Below, piece by piece: positions 1 through 6,641 of a stretch of 7,904 nucleotides of DNA. Both the position numbers and the translations under genes were made by a program. Below the pieces are notes generated by a model, which had not been told where the DNA came from, did no database searches, and was given only the letters and a program-made list of their open reading frames with translations. Each line of letters begins with the position of its first letter. Positions within the stretch are counted from its first letter, which is position 1. Location of the stretch: NCBI GenBank assembly GCA_964552725.1, contig CAZKHU010000119.1, positions 1 through 7,904 on the forward strand, given 5' to 3'. The DNA comes from DYTH01 sp964552725. GTDB taxonomy: Bacteria; Desulfobacterota; Syntrophia; Syntrophales; UBA5619.

Positions 1-1101
1 ATGGCATATCGTTTTGCCCAGGCGGAACTGGCGCCGGTGGCGCAGGAATGTGACCTGGAGGAAAAATATACGCCGGAGATTCGAAAAAAGGCGGCGGAAA
101 ACGGCCTTGTCGGCGCCTGGATAGCGGAAGAATACGGGGGAGCCAATGCCGGCATTCTCGGCAATGCCATTATTACCGAGGAACTTTCGAAGATCGATAT
201 GGGGATAGGTCTCAATATCACCTCCGCGTCTTTTGGCTGCGAGGCCATCTACCAGTACGGAACAGAGGAACAGAAAAAACTGTACCTTCCCCCCGTCTGC
301 CGGGGCGAGCAGGTAAGCGCCGGCGCCTTTACGGAGCCGAATGCCGGGACGGATGTCTCCGGCTACAAGACGCGCGCGGTCAAAGACGGCAGCGATTACG
401 TGATCAACGGCAACAAGACGTTTATCACCAACGGCACCGTGTGCGATTTCATGGTCACCCAGTGCATCACCAACCCGGAGGAGAAAAAGCACAACAGCTT
501 CAGCCTGATTATCATCCCGGCCGATGCCCAGGGGGTGACCCGCAACAAGATCCACGGCAAGATGGGGATCCGCGCCAGCGCCACGGCGGAGATTGCCCTG
601 GAGGATGTGCGCGTTCCCCAGGCGAACCTTGTCGGAAGAGAGGGCAATGGTTTCAAACAGTTAATGCACTTTTTCGACACGACCCGGGTGATGGTGTCCG
701 CCCAGGCCCTGGGGCTGTCCGAGGCCTGTCTGGAGACGAGCATCAAATACGTAAAAGAACGCACCGCCTTTGGCGCGCCTTTGGGCGCCTACCAGCTTAC
801 GCAGAAGAAGCTGACCGAAATGGCAATCAGGATCGAGGCGCTGCGGGGGCTCATCTATAAAGCGGCCTGGCTTATCGACGAAGGACGTCCCGATTATATG
901 CTGGCGGCGATGGCAAAATTTTTCGGCGGCGAGACTGCGGTCTTCTGCGCCAATTACGCCGTTGAGCTGCACGGCGGTTACGGTTATATAGAGGAGTATC
1001 CGGTTCAAAAGTGGTACCGGGACGCGAAAATCCTGGAGCTCTACGAGGGAACGAAAGAGGCGGAGATCATGACGATCGGTCGCTACCTGCAGGCAAGATA
1101 G
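1..1101 (+). CDS. Acyl-CoA dehydrogenase, 5'-truncated by the window edge
   Basis: FAD-dependent alpha,beta-dehydrogenation of an acyl-CoA thioester in the cytoplasm, with electrons normally passed to electron-transfer flavoprotein. The 366 visible residues begin inside the N-terminal helical domain; family members run to about 380-390 aa, so roughly 20 residues precede base 1 and the ATG there is probably internal. Visible features: the flavin/substrate-binding stretch AGAFTEPNAGTD (about residues 107-118); KTFITNG in the middle beta domain; and the C-terminal signature running from ELHGGYGY to KWYRD (about 321-340). The likely catalytic base is Glu349 in LYEGTKEAE, the position used by short/medium-chain and glutaryl-CoA-type enzymes. 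Substrate cannot be read from sequence. The segment around KIHGKMGIRAS and the GNGFKQLMHFFDTTRV stretch remind me of alicyclic or aromatic acyl-CoA dehydrogenases of syntrophic anaerobes, but that is weak. It converges on rpe with a 4-bp gap and no visible terminator. Confidence 0.95.
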   Translation: MAYRFAQAELAPVAQECDLEEKYTPEIRKKAAENGLVGAWIAEEYGGANAGILGNAIITEELSKIDMGIGLNITSASFGCEAIYQYGTEEQKKLYLPPVCRGEQVSAGAFTEPNAGTDVSGYKTRAVKDGSDYVINGNKTFITNGTVCDFMVTQCITNPEEKKHNSFSLIIIPADAQGVTRNKIHGKMGIRASATAEIALEDVRVPQANLVGREGNGFKQLMHFFDTTRVMVSAQALGLSEACLETSIKYVKERTAFGAPLGAYQLTQKKLTEMAIRIEALRGLIYKAAWLIDEGRPDYMLAAMAKFFGGETAVFCANYAVELHGGYGYIEEYPVQKWYRDAKILELYEGTKEAEIMTIGRYLQAR

Positions 1102-1105
1102 AAAA

Positions 1106-1759
1106 TTACGGCAAGTTCCTCATGGAGGTGATCGTTGTCCGGTAATCCGCGCTCCCGAAGATCGCGGCGCCGGCAACGACAGCATCGGCGCCGGCATCAA
1201 AGACGGCCCGTATGTTTGTCGGGGATACTCCCCCATCCACTTCAAGGAGCGCCGCAGAACCGGCATTTTTGATCATCTCCTTTGCCGCACGGATTCTGGG
1301 AAGGGAGCTTTCAATAAACTTCTGTCCCCCGAAGCCGGGGTTGACGCTCATAATCAGCAGCAGGTCGATATCGGACAGGACAGGTTCGAGCAGACAGAGG
1401 GGTGTTCCCGGGTTTACCGAAACGCCGGCCTTGATCCCTTTTTCATGAATCTGCCCAATCAGGCGGTGCAGATGCGCGGTCGCCTCTACGTGAACGGTAA
1501 GCTGGTTCGCCCCCGCCTTGACAAAATCATCCACGTAACGTTCAGGGTTTTCTATCATCAGATGAACGTCAAAAGGCATGGCCGTCGTCTTGCGTAACGA
1601 GGCGATCAGCCCCGGGCCGACGGTGATATTCGGGACAAAATGGCCATCCATTACATCCAGATGGAGCCAGTCGGCCCCTGCCTTCTCGACCGCGGCGATC
1701 TCCTCGCCAAGCCGACTTCCGTCGGCGGAAAGTATAGATGGCGCAATAATTTTAATCAT
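1106..1759 (-). CDS. rpe: Ribulose-phosphate 3-epimerase
   Basis: Interconverts D-ribulose 5-phosphate and D-xylulose 5-phosphate in the pentose phosphate pathway; cytosolic TIM-barrel metalloenzyme. The start at 1759 gives 217 aa, the usual family length, opening MIKIIAPSILSAD as in typical Rpe. An in-frame ATG 14 codons upstream would add residues unlike the family. A GGGGGA purine run lies a few bases before the chosen ATG. Metal and catalytic residues are present: Ser8, His33 and Asp35 (HLDVMDG), His66 (DVHLM) and Asp175 (EVDGG). The phosphate-binding loop is VNPGFGGQKF (139-148), with a second glycine-rich segment VVAGAAIFG near 194-202. It is transcribed alone here, divergent from waaA and convergent with the acyl-CoA dehydrogenase, from a strong promoter at 1876-1904. 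Confidence 0.97.
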   Translation of the reverse strand: MIKIIAPSILSADGSRLGEEIAAVEKAGADWLHLDVMDGHFVPNITVGPGLIASLRKTTAMPFDVHLMIENPERYVDDFVKAGANQLTVHVEATAHLHRLIGQIHEKGIKAGVSVNPGTPLCLLEPVLSDIDLLLIMSVNPGFGGQKFIESSLPRIRAAKEMIKNAGSAALLEVDGGVSPTNIRAVFDAGADAVVAGAAIFGSADYRTTITSMRNLP

Positions 1760-1869
1760 GGTTTCCCCCGCTGATTTTGCTGGATTTCCAACATTTCGCA
1801 TCCAGGCAGCTATCGAAGCCCCTTCGTTTCATCAGATGGACCCAAATTCCGCAATGTGGTCTGTCGGAT
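1760..1869 (-). promoter_or_regulatory. Structured 5' untranslated leader of rpe
   Basis: If transcription begins about 7 bases beyond the -10 box at 1876-1881, rpe mRNA carries roughly 110 untranslated bases. These contain two perfect inverted repeats: CGAAG-CCC-CTTCG at 1814-1826 (plus-strand reading), and CTGGAT at 1780-1785 pairing with ATCCAG at 1800-1805 across a 14-base loop. I do not recognise a known riboswitch class. A short open frame runs through it but has no family resemblance. A regulatory role is inferred only from length and pairing. Confidence 0.35.
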
Positions 1870-1875
1870 CGCGGA

Positions 1876-1904
1876 AGTATAGGGTGAAGGCGCTTGCAAG
1901 TCAA
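1876..1904 (-). promoter_or_regulatory. Sigma70-type promoter for rpe
   Basis: Read on the minus strand, TTGACT (1904-1899) is followed after exactly 17 bases by TATACT (1881-1876). That is five of six matches to consensus in each box at ideal spacing. It points toward rpe, whose start codon is at 1759, with no other gene in between. It is the best-formed promoter in the window. Confidence 0.75.
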
Positions 1905-2030
1905 GGTAATATGAGGGCAAATATTCGCCGCTATCGGGGTTTCTGTCAAACCGCCACCGGTGCCTTGCGATTAACGGTAAGCCGTGATATGCGGCAGGCG
2001 GCATCTTCAAAAGGGATGATCCTTGCGCGG

Positions 2031-2056
2031 CCGTCTTTGACGGGTGGGGGTTTTTA
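2031..2056 (+). promoter_or_regulatory. waaA ribosome binding site preceded by a small hairpin
   Basis: A purine-rich GGGTGGGGG (2042-2050) sits six bases before the waaA ATG and is the likely Shine-Dalgarno site. Immediately upstream and overlapping its first two bases, CCGTC-TTT-GACGG (2031-2043) forms a perfect 5-bp stem that could partly mask it. No convincing sigma70 promoter for waaA was found in 1905-2030; the nearest candidate, TTGCGA (1965-1970) with TATGCG 17 bases later, matches poorly. Confidence 0.4.
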
Positions 2057-3355
2057 ATGTGGTCTTTGGCTTACAATTTGCTGCTCCTTTTTGCCGCCAT
2101 TTTCGCCATTCCCTATTGCGGATTGAAGATGCTGCTGACGGGGAAGTATCGACATTCTTTGGGGCCAAAGCTGGGCTTGAACCGTTCAGATGCCTTGAAA
2201 TCTCTGGCGGGGCGGCCGCGGATCTGGGTGCATGCCGTGTCTGTCGGCGAGGTGACGGCGGCCGCCCCGATTATTCGTGAGCTTTATTCACTATTTCCCG
2301 AGGCCGACATTGTTCTTTCCACGAGTACGGAAACGGGCCAGCTGATGGCCAATAAGTTGGCCACAGGCGCCTCGGTAATCTATTACCCGCTTGATATTCC
2401 CTGCGTTGTCAAAAAGGTTCTCGATTGTGTGCGACCCGATGTTTTCGTTCCCGTGGAAACGGAGGTATGGCCCAATTTCATCAGGCTCTGCCGCAAGCGG
2501 GGGACGCGCGTGGTCATGGTGAACGGCAGGCTCTCCCCCCGCTCCTTTTACCGCTACCGGCGAACGCGTTTCTTCTGGAAGGGGGTCTTCGGCCGGATCA
2601 GCGAAGCCGGGATGATCTCCACGGTCGACGGGGAAAGAATCGGGCGTCTCGGGATGGACACTTCTCATATTAAGGTTATCGGAAATGCCAAATACGACGG
2701 TTTCGCCGCCGCCGCCTCTCCGCAATGGCGGGAAGAGACTGCCGGGCGTCTCGGGGTGGATTCCGGTGCGGAAATCCTTGTCGCGGGCAGCACCCATGAA
2801 GGCGAGGAATCCGTCATTCTGGATGTTTATCGCCGGTTGTTAGAAAAACGTCCCGAGCTTAAGCTCATCCTTGTTCCACGCCATGTTGAACGGGCGCAGG
2901 CAGTTGCCGATTTGCTTCGTCGATCCGGATTCCCTGATTTTATCCAGATGTCGCAGATCAATGTCGGGCAGAGGCGGGAGGCCGAACGGGTGTTGCTTGT
3001 CGATGCGATAGGCGAGCTTTTCAAAATATACAGCCTTGCCACGGTTGTTTTCTGCGGGGGCAGCCTTGTCAAAAAGGGCGGCCAGAACATACTCGAGGCG
3101 GCCGCCTGGGGAAAGGTGGTTTTTCATGGTCCCCATATGGACGATTTTCGCGACGAGGTGAAGCTGCTGCACGAGGCGGGGGCGGCAATAACCGTTTCCG
3201 GCGGGGAAGAGCTTTACGCCGGAATCGACAAATTTCTCGACAATCCGCCTCTACTCCACGAAAAAGGAGAGGCGGGACAACGGGCCGTCGCTGCGGCTCG
3301 CGGCGCCGCCGCCCGCTATGCCACATTGGTTCGCGATACGCTGTTGTTAAAATAA
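2057..3355 (+). CDS. waaA: 3-deoxy-D-manno-octulosonic acid (Kdo) transferase
   Basis: Transfers Kdo from CMP-Kdo to the lipid A precursor at the inner face of the inner membrane, an essential early step in LPS core assembly (also called kdtA). The 432 aa match the usual length. An N-terminal hydrophobic anchor (about residues 3-27) is followed by the GT30 N-terminal domain with the catalytic-region glutamate of VSVGE (Glu65), then ETEVWPNF (134-141). The second Rossmann domain carries LVPRHVERA (about 271-279) and the CMP-Kdo-binding stretch GGSLVKKGGQNILE (about 334-348). The start is set by the ATG six bases after a GGGTGGGGG site. It is divergent from rpe. The usual partner lpxK is not visible here. 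Its last 44 codons before the C-terminus (386-429) are matched by a degenerate copy 179 bp downstream. Confidence 0.96.
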   Translation: MWSLAYNLLLLFAAIFAIPYCGLKMLLTGKYRHSLGPKLGLNRSDALKSLAGRPRIWVHAVSVGEVTAAAPIIRELYSLFPEADIVLSTSTETGQLMANKLATGASVIYYPLDIPCVVKKVLDCVRPDVFVPVETEVWPNFIRLCRKRGTRVVMVNGRLSPRSFYRYRRTRFFWKGVFGRISEAGMISTVDGERIGRLGMDTSHIKVIGNAKYDGFAAAASPQWREETAGRLGVDSGAEILVAGSTHEGEESVILDVYRRLLEKRPELKLILVPRHVERAQAVADLLRRSGFPDFIQMSQINVGQRREAERVLLVDAIGELFKIYSLATVVFCGGSLVKKGGQNILEAAAWGKVVFHGPHMDDFRDEVKLLHEAGAAITVSGGEELYAGIDKFLDNPPLLHEKGEAGQRAVAAARGAAARYATLVRDTLLLK

Positions 3356-3368
3356 ATTTCAAGTTTCG

Positions 3369-3380
3369 GTGCCTGACCCC
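3369..3380. repeat. Left copy of GTGCCTGA repeat (GTGCCTGACCCC)
   Basis: GTGCCTGACCCC begins 14 bases after the waaA stop codon. GTGCCTGA is repeated directly at 3590-3597, so the two copies bracket the waaA remnant. From memory, GTGCCTGAC-type motifs occur in dispersed repeats of some deltaproteobacterial genomes. That link is not demonstrated here, and an 8-base repeat may arise by chance. Confidence 0.35.
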
Positions 3381-3390
3381 CTTTGCTTGA

Positions 3391-3552
3391 CTGTACGCAG
3401 GCATCAGTGAACTTGTCGATAATCCATCGCTTCTTCGTGCCAGAGGGGAGGCGGGCCGGCGAGCAGTCACTGCTGCCCGCGGAGCCTCGACGCGCTATGC
3501 GGAACTTGTCAGGCGGACGCTGCGACCACAATCACCGCCTTCTCTCCTTTGA
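3391..3552 (+). pseudogene. Degenerate C-terminal fragment of a second waaA
   Basis: Reading from CTG at 3391 to the TGA at 3550-3552 gives 53 residues with no start codon; an in-frame TGA immediately precedes it. Residues 1-44 align without gaps to WaaA residues 386-429 of the intact upstream gene, with 30 identities by hand count. Shared blocks include LYAGI, DNP, GEAG, RAV, AARGA, RYA, LVR and TL. Many differences fall at third codon positions while the amino acid is kept, so the copies seem to have diverged as functional genes before this one was reduced to a tail. After residue 44 similarity to the intact gene ends. No upstream part of the second gene remains. Alternatives are a xenologous waaA replacing the resident copy and leaving its tail, or an old tandem duplication with a later deletion. 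Confidence 0.8.
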
Positions 3553-3589
3553 CGGAAGGGGATTGCGGGGAGTGAAAATGCAAATGGCA

Positions 3590-3597
3590 GTGCCTGA
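3590..3597. repeat. Right copy of GTGCCTGA repeat
   Basis: GTGCCTGA is repeated in the same orientation as at 3369-3376, 221 bases away, between the waaA remnant and the permease gene. It could mark a deletion or insertion boundary. The stretch 3553-3631 otherwise shows only short reading frames that I regard as noise. Confidence 0.3.
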
Positions 3598-3631
3598 TGC
3601 CGATAATTTGTGATGAAAAGGGAGCATGTTT

Positions 3632-4441
3632 ATGGAAAATATCTGGCTGATACCCCTGGGGATTGCCATCGGCGCCCTGGGAACCTTGATCGGCGCCGGA
3701 GGAGGTTTCATCCTAGTTCCGGTGCTGCTTTTGCTGTATCCGTCCTATTCTTCGGAAACAGTGACCAGCATGTCGCTGGCCGTTGTATTTTTTAACGCCC
3801 TTTCCGGTTCGGCTGCCTATGCGCGGATGGGGCGCATAGAGTATCGCTCGGGGCTCATCTTTTCCGCGGCGACGATCCCGGGGGCGATCCTCGGCGCGAT
3901 TACCACCGCCTATATCCCGCGTCGTCTTTTTGACGGTATTTTTGGGGCGATGTTGCTGATTCTGGCCACCTTTCTAATTGCCCGGCCCATGGGAAAGGCA
4001 AAACCTGTCTGTTCGCCGACCGATCGACAATGTACGGTGATTGAGAGGGATGGAACAATCCACAAATTTTCCTACAGCCAGCCTCTGGGTGTGACCGTAA
4101 GCGTTGCGGTAGGCTATGTGTCCAGCCTGCTGGGGATAGGCGGCGGCATAATCCATGTGCCTGTGCTGGTGCGTCTTCTGAACTTTCCCGTCCACATTGC
4201 CACCGCAACATCGCATTTTGTTCTTGCCAACATGGCTCTGGCTGGCACCATAACCCATATTGCTACCGGCTCTTTCCACCAGGGAGTGCATCGCACGCTG
4301 CTGCTATCCGCGGGCGTCCTGCTCGGCGCTCAAGCCGGCGCGCTTATTTCAACCAGAATTCACGGCAACTGGATCATCCGCGCCTTGGCGCTTGCCCTCG
4401 GGGCGGTGGGTGTGCGTCTCGTGATGACCGTTATCGGATAG
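3632..4441 (+). CDS. TSUP (TauE/SafE) family membrane permease
   Basis: Integral inner-membrane protein of the TSUP family, whose members are associated with export or uptake of sulfite, sulfonates, sulfoacetate and related small anions. The ATG at 3632 (269 aa) is preferred over the in-frame ATG at 3626 because GGGAG (3620-3624) lies seven bases before it but only one base before the other. It has the family's two-repeat architecture: repeat 1 starts with GAGGGF (21-26), repeat 2 with GIGGGI (167-172). Both are followed by hydrophobic segments, about eight in total. The halves are joined by a polar linker (about 118-150) with two cysteines, Cys126 and Cys133 (C-x6-C), and an ERDG turn. No sulfur-metabolism gene is adjacent, so the substrate is unknown. 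It ends 93 bp before the convergent por operon. Confidence 0.9.
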   Translation: MENIWLIPLGIAIGALGTLIGAGGGFILVPVLLLLYPSYSSETVTSMSLAVVFFNALSGSAAYARMGRIEYRSGLIFSAATIPGAILGAITTAYIPRRLFDGIFGAMLLILATFLIARPMGKAKPVCSPTDRQCTVIERDGTIHKFSYSQPLGVTVSVAVGYVSSLLGIGGGIIHVPVLVRLLNFPVHIATATSHFVLANMALAGTITHIATGSFHQGVHRTLLLSAGVLLGAQAGALISTRIHGNWIIRALALALGAVGVRLVMTVIG

Positions 4442-4501
4442 AAACATGGCAAGAGCTTTTTGTTTGAAATCCTCATGGCGGTCTGCCGTCACAAGGGGGT
4501 A

Positions 4502-4525
4502 TAAAATCGCAGCTTAATGTTGCGA
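4502..4525 (-). terminator. Possible weak terminator of the por operon
   Basis: Just past the porB stop on the minus strand, TCGCA and TGCGA (4521-4525 and 4507-4511) form a perfect 5-bp stem around a 9-base loop, followed by TTTTAT. The stem is short and the T-run brief, so it is at best a weak intrinsic terminator. The rest of the 93-bp convergent spacer holds one more short GC-rich hairpin (about 4476-4491) without a T-tract. Confidence 0.35.
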
Positions 4526-4534
4526 AAATGTCTG

Positions 4535-5434
4535 TTATCCTTCCGCCCGCTTCAGATATTCGTTCCACTTGCCGTCCACCCATTTCTGCATCTGCCCCAG
4601 TTGTTCCATGCTCATCTTCTTGAAGCGCCCCTGTTTTTCGATGTAATGGACAAGCGGCGCGCGGGTGCCCTTTTCCGCGAGCGTCTTGCTGCGGCCGGTC
4701 AGTCGGAACTTGCCGTCTTCTATCTCGTACAGGACGACTACGCCGGTTTCGACGGCAAGCCGGCCGAGCTTTACGGTATCCTTCGGCGGGAATGCCCAGC
4801 CGGGAGGACAGGGGGCGGATATCTGCATGTACCTTGTTCCCTTGATCCTTTTTGCCTTGACGAATTTGTCGTAGAGATCCACCGGATAGGAGGGGGACGA
4901 CATCGCCAGATAGGGGATGTCGTGCGCCTCCATGATCTTCATCATGTCCTTTTTGTTCTGCTGCTTGGTCAGCACCGGGGTGGTCGTCGTCAGCGCCCCG
5001 ATCGGCGTCGCGCTGGAGCGCTGGGTGCCGGTGTTCATATAGCCCTCATTGTCGTAGCAGACGTAAATGAAATCCGTTCCCCGCTCGGCGGCGCCGGAGA
5101 GCGCCTGTATTCCGATGTCGAATGTTCCCCCGTCGCCGGCCATTGCAACGACCGTCGTGTCGGTGCGATTCATTGCCGCGAGTCCCGCAACGAGACCGGA
5201 CGCCGAGGCGGCGGTGCTGGCAAAGGTGCAGTTCAGGCAAGGGACATTAACCGAGGTGATCGGGTAGAGGCCGTGCAGAACCGTAAGGCAGCTTGCCGGG
5301 ATCGTCATGATCGTGTTTTCCCGGAGGGCCTTCAGGATATAGCGGTAGGCGAGGGACAGGCCGCATCCCTGACAGGCGCGGTTTCCGGGCAGGATGTATT
5401 CCTTCTGATTTACCTTGAATAATTTTTCCGGCAT
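4535..5434 (-). CDS. porB: 2-oxoacid:ferredoxin oxidoreductase beta subunit (PorB type)
   Basis: Carries the thiamine diphosphate (TPP) site and the proximal [4Fe-4S] cluster of a pyruvate/2-ketoacid:ferredoxin oxidoreductase, which converts 2-oxoacid plus CoA to acyl-CoA, CO2 and reduced ferredoxin. 299 aa, near the usual PorB length. Cluster ligands are visible as Cys21 and Cys24 (CQGC), Cys49, and Cys209 in APCPPGW; the 25-residue gap between the second and third matches characterised pyruvate oxidoreductases as I recall them. The TPP/Mg motif is GDGGTFDIG (100-108) followed by DNEGYMNTGTQRS (128-140). ATPIGALTTTTP (142-153) is typical of PorB. The following residues (about 154-162, VLTKQQNKK) lack the glycine/proline-rich stretch usual in PorB, so the substrate may not be pyruvate. 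It starts 4 bp after the porA stop, with its GGAG site inside the end of porA, suggesting translational coupling. Confidence 0.93.
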   Translation of the reverse strand: MPEKLFKVNQKEYILPGNRACQGCGLSLAYRYILKALRENTIMTIPASCLTVLHGLYPITSVNVPCLNCTFASTAASASGLVAGLAAMNRTDTTVVAMAGDGGTFDIGIQALSGAAERGTDFIYVCYDNEGYMNTGTQRSSATPIGALTTTTPVLTKQQNKKDMMKIMEAHDIPYLAMSSPSYPVDLYDKFVKAKRIKGTRYMQISAPCPPGWAFPPKDTVKLGRLAVETGVVVLYEIEDGKFRLTGRSKTLAEKGTRAPLVHYIEKQGRFKKMSMEQLGQMQKWVDGKWNEYLKRAEG

Positions 5435-5438
5435 CTTA

Positions 5439-6641
5439 TCACTCCGTCACACAGTTAAGCCAGGTCTGCCGTTCGCGCACGCCGCCGGCGATAGCGGCGA
5501 GCGACGACCGGACGGCGTCGGCAAGTTCAGCGGCTTTCACATCGCGGCCGCCGAGGCCGGCGATGTAGTTATGCACGGGCGCGTCTATCCCCGTTCCGTA
5601 AAGGGCCGCCTTGAGATCGGCGCACAGGGCCCCTTCGTATCCGTAACTGACGTTCTTTTCGAAGATGATGATCGCCGACGCTTTTTTGAGGGCTTCCCGG
5701 AGCTCCGCGCGGGGAAACGGCCGGTAAGACCTGATGCCGATCACCCCGGCGCGGATTCCCTCTTCCCGGAGGACGTCGGCGGCGGTTGTCGCCTCCGACG
5801 CGATCGACCCCATGCCGACGATGCAAACCTCTGCGTCGTCTATCCGGTGGTTCCAGATCATCCCGCCGTGGTCGTGTCCGAAGACATCGGCGAATTCGCG
5901 GTTGACATCGACGATCACGTCCCTTGCCTCCTCGAGGGCGTTCTGGAGCTTCCAGCGGAATTCCATGTAGCCGTCGCGGAGTATCCCATCCGCGTCCCGG
6001 CGCTGGCTGGGAAAGATGACGGGATTGATGTTCCGCGGCGCCTCCTGCGAGAGGATTGTATGGGGTTTGTAAGGGGGCAAAAATACGTTAACCTTGTCCG
6101 CATCGGGGATTTCGACCGGCATCATCGTATGGGACAGGACAAAGCCGTCGTAGCAGACCATGACCGGACAGAAAACCGTCTCGGCGATCCGGTAGGCCTG
6201 GATGACCGTGTCGATGATCTCCTGGTTGTCGCGGCAGTAAAGTTGAATCCAGCCGGTGTCCCGCTGGGCTATCGAGTCCTGCTGGTCGTTGAAGATCGAC
6301 CACGGGGCGCCGACGCCGCGGTTGATGACGCAGGTGACAATCGGCAGCCGGGAGCCGGCCGCCCAGTGAAGCTGCTCGTGCATGTACAAGAGGCCGTGCG
6401 ATGAGGTCGAGGTGAAGACCCGGGCGCCGACGGTGGAGGCGGAGACGCAGACCGTCATGACGGAATGTTCGCTTTCCACCCTGACGTACTCGGCCTTGAG
6501 CGCCCCCCGTTCTATCCATTCGGCAAGATATTCGGTAAGCGAGGTGGAAGGGGTGATCGGATAGGCCGACACTACCTGAACCTTGCAGAGCTTGACGGCC
6601 TCTGCGGCCGCCTGATTGCCGGTGAGTATCTTTACTTGCAT
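5439..6641 (-). CDS. porA: 2-oxoacid:ferredoxin oxidoreductase alpha subunit (PorA type)
   Basis: Pairs with PorB to form the active site; supplies the pyrimidine-binding side of the TPP pocket and substrate contacts. The start at 6641 gives 400 aa beginning MQVKILTGNQAAAEA, as expected for PorA, directly after a perfect AGGAGG site with seven intervening bases. An upstream in-frame start would add 86 residues read out of frame from porD. Visible motifs: SAYPITPST (25-33), where the second-domain threonine contacts substrate in related enzymes; VESEHS (55-60), containing the glutamate expected to activate TPP; TSTSSHGL; the HEQLHWAAGSRLPIV region; and RDTGWIQ. The C-terminal half contains the transketolase C-like domain (from about residue 255) with VCIVGMGS and GIRSYRPFP. 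Its first 10 bases overlap the end of porD; porB follows 4 bp later. Confidence 0.95.
   Translation of the reverse strand: MQVKILTGNQAAAEAVKLCKVQVVSAYPITPSTSLTEYLAEWIERGALKAEYVRVESEHSVMTVCVSASTVGARVFTSTSSHGLLYMHEQLHWAAGSRLPIVTCVINRGVGAPWSIFNDQQDSIAQRDTGWIQLYCRDNQEIIDTVIQAYRIAETVFCPVMVCYDGFVLSHTMMPVEIPDADKVNVFLPPYKPHTILSQEAPRNINPVIFPSQRRDADGILRDGYMEFRWKLQNALEEARDVIVDVNREFADVFGHDHGGMIWNHRIDDAEVCIVGMGSIASEATTAADVLREEGIRAGVIGIRSYRPFPRAELREALKKASAIIIFEKNVSYGYEGALCADLKAALYGTGIDAPVHNYIAGLGGRDVKAAELADAVRSSLAAIAGGVRERQTWLNCVTE

Noticed and set aside
1760..1840. Hammerhead-ribozyme-like core motifs (CUGAUGA, later GAAA) in the minus-strand rpe leader RNA.
   Set aside because: The segment between the two motifs does not close as stem II next to both core strands; the CGAAG/CUUCG hairpin is followed by AUAG rather than GAAA, and no matching stem I/III with a cleavage triplet was found.
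1810..2010. Short minus-strand ORFs in the rpe-waaA spacer.
   Set aside because: They span the rpe promoter, lack ribosome sites and show no recognisable protein motifs.
3571..3613. Mini-ORF (GTG or ATG start) with a GGGGAG site between the waaA remnant and TSUP.
   Set aside because: Only 11-14 codons with no conservation signal visible; the purine run is common in this GC-rich region.
3610..3795. Short plus-strand frame overlapping the start of the TSUP gene.
   Set aside because: It lies out of frame within the TSUP coding region and resembles nothing; the TSUP frame has a family match and a better placed ribosome site.
4517..5422. Long plus-strand open frame of 301 codons opposite porB.
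   Set aside because: It is an antisense shadow of porB in GC-rich DNA. Its translation is Arg/Gly/His-rich without family motifs, while the minus strand gives a clear PorB with all ligands.
5415..6404. Long plus-strand open frame of 329 codons opposite porA.
   Set aside because: Antisense shadow of porA; Asp/Val/Arg-rich composition typical of reverse-strand reading, with no recognisable domain.
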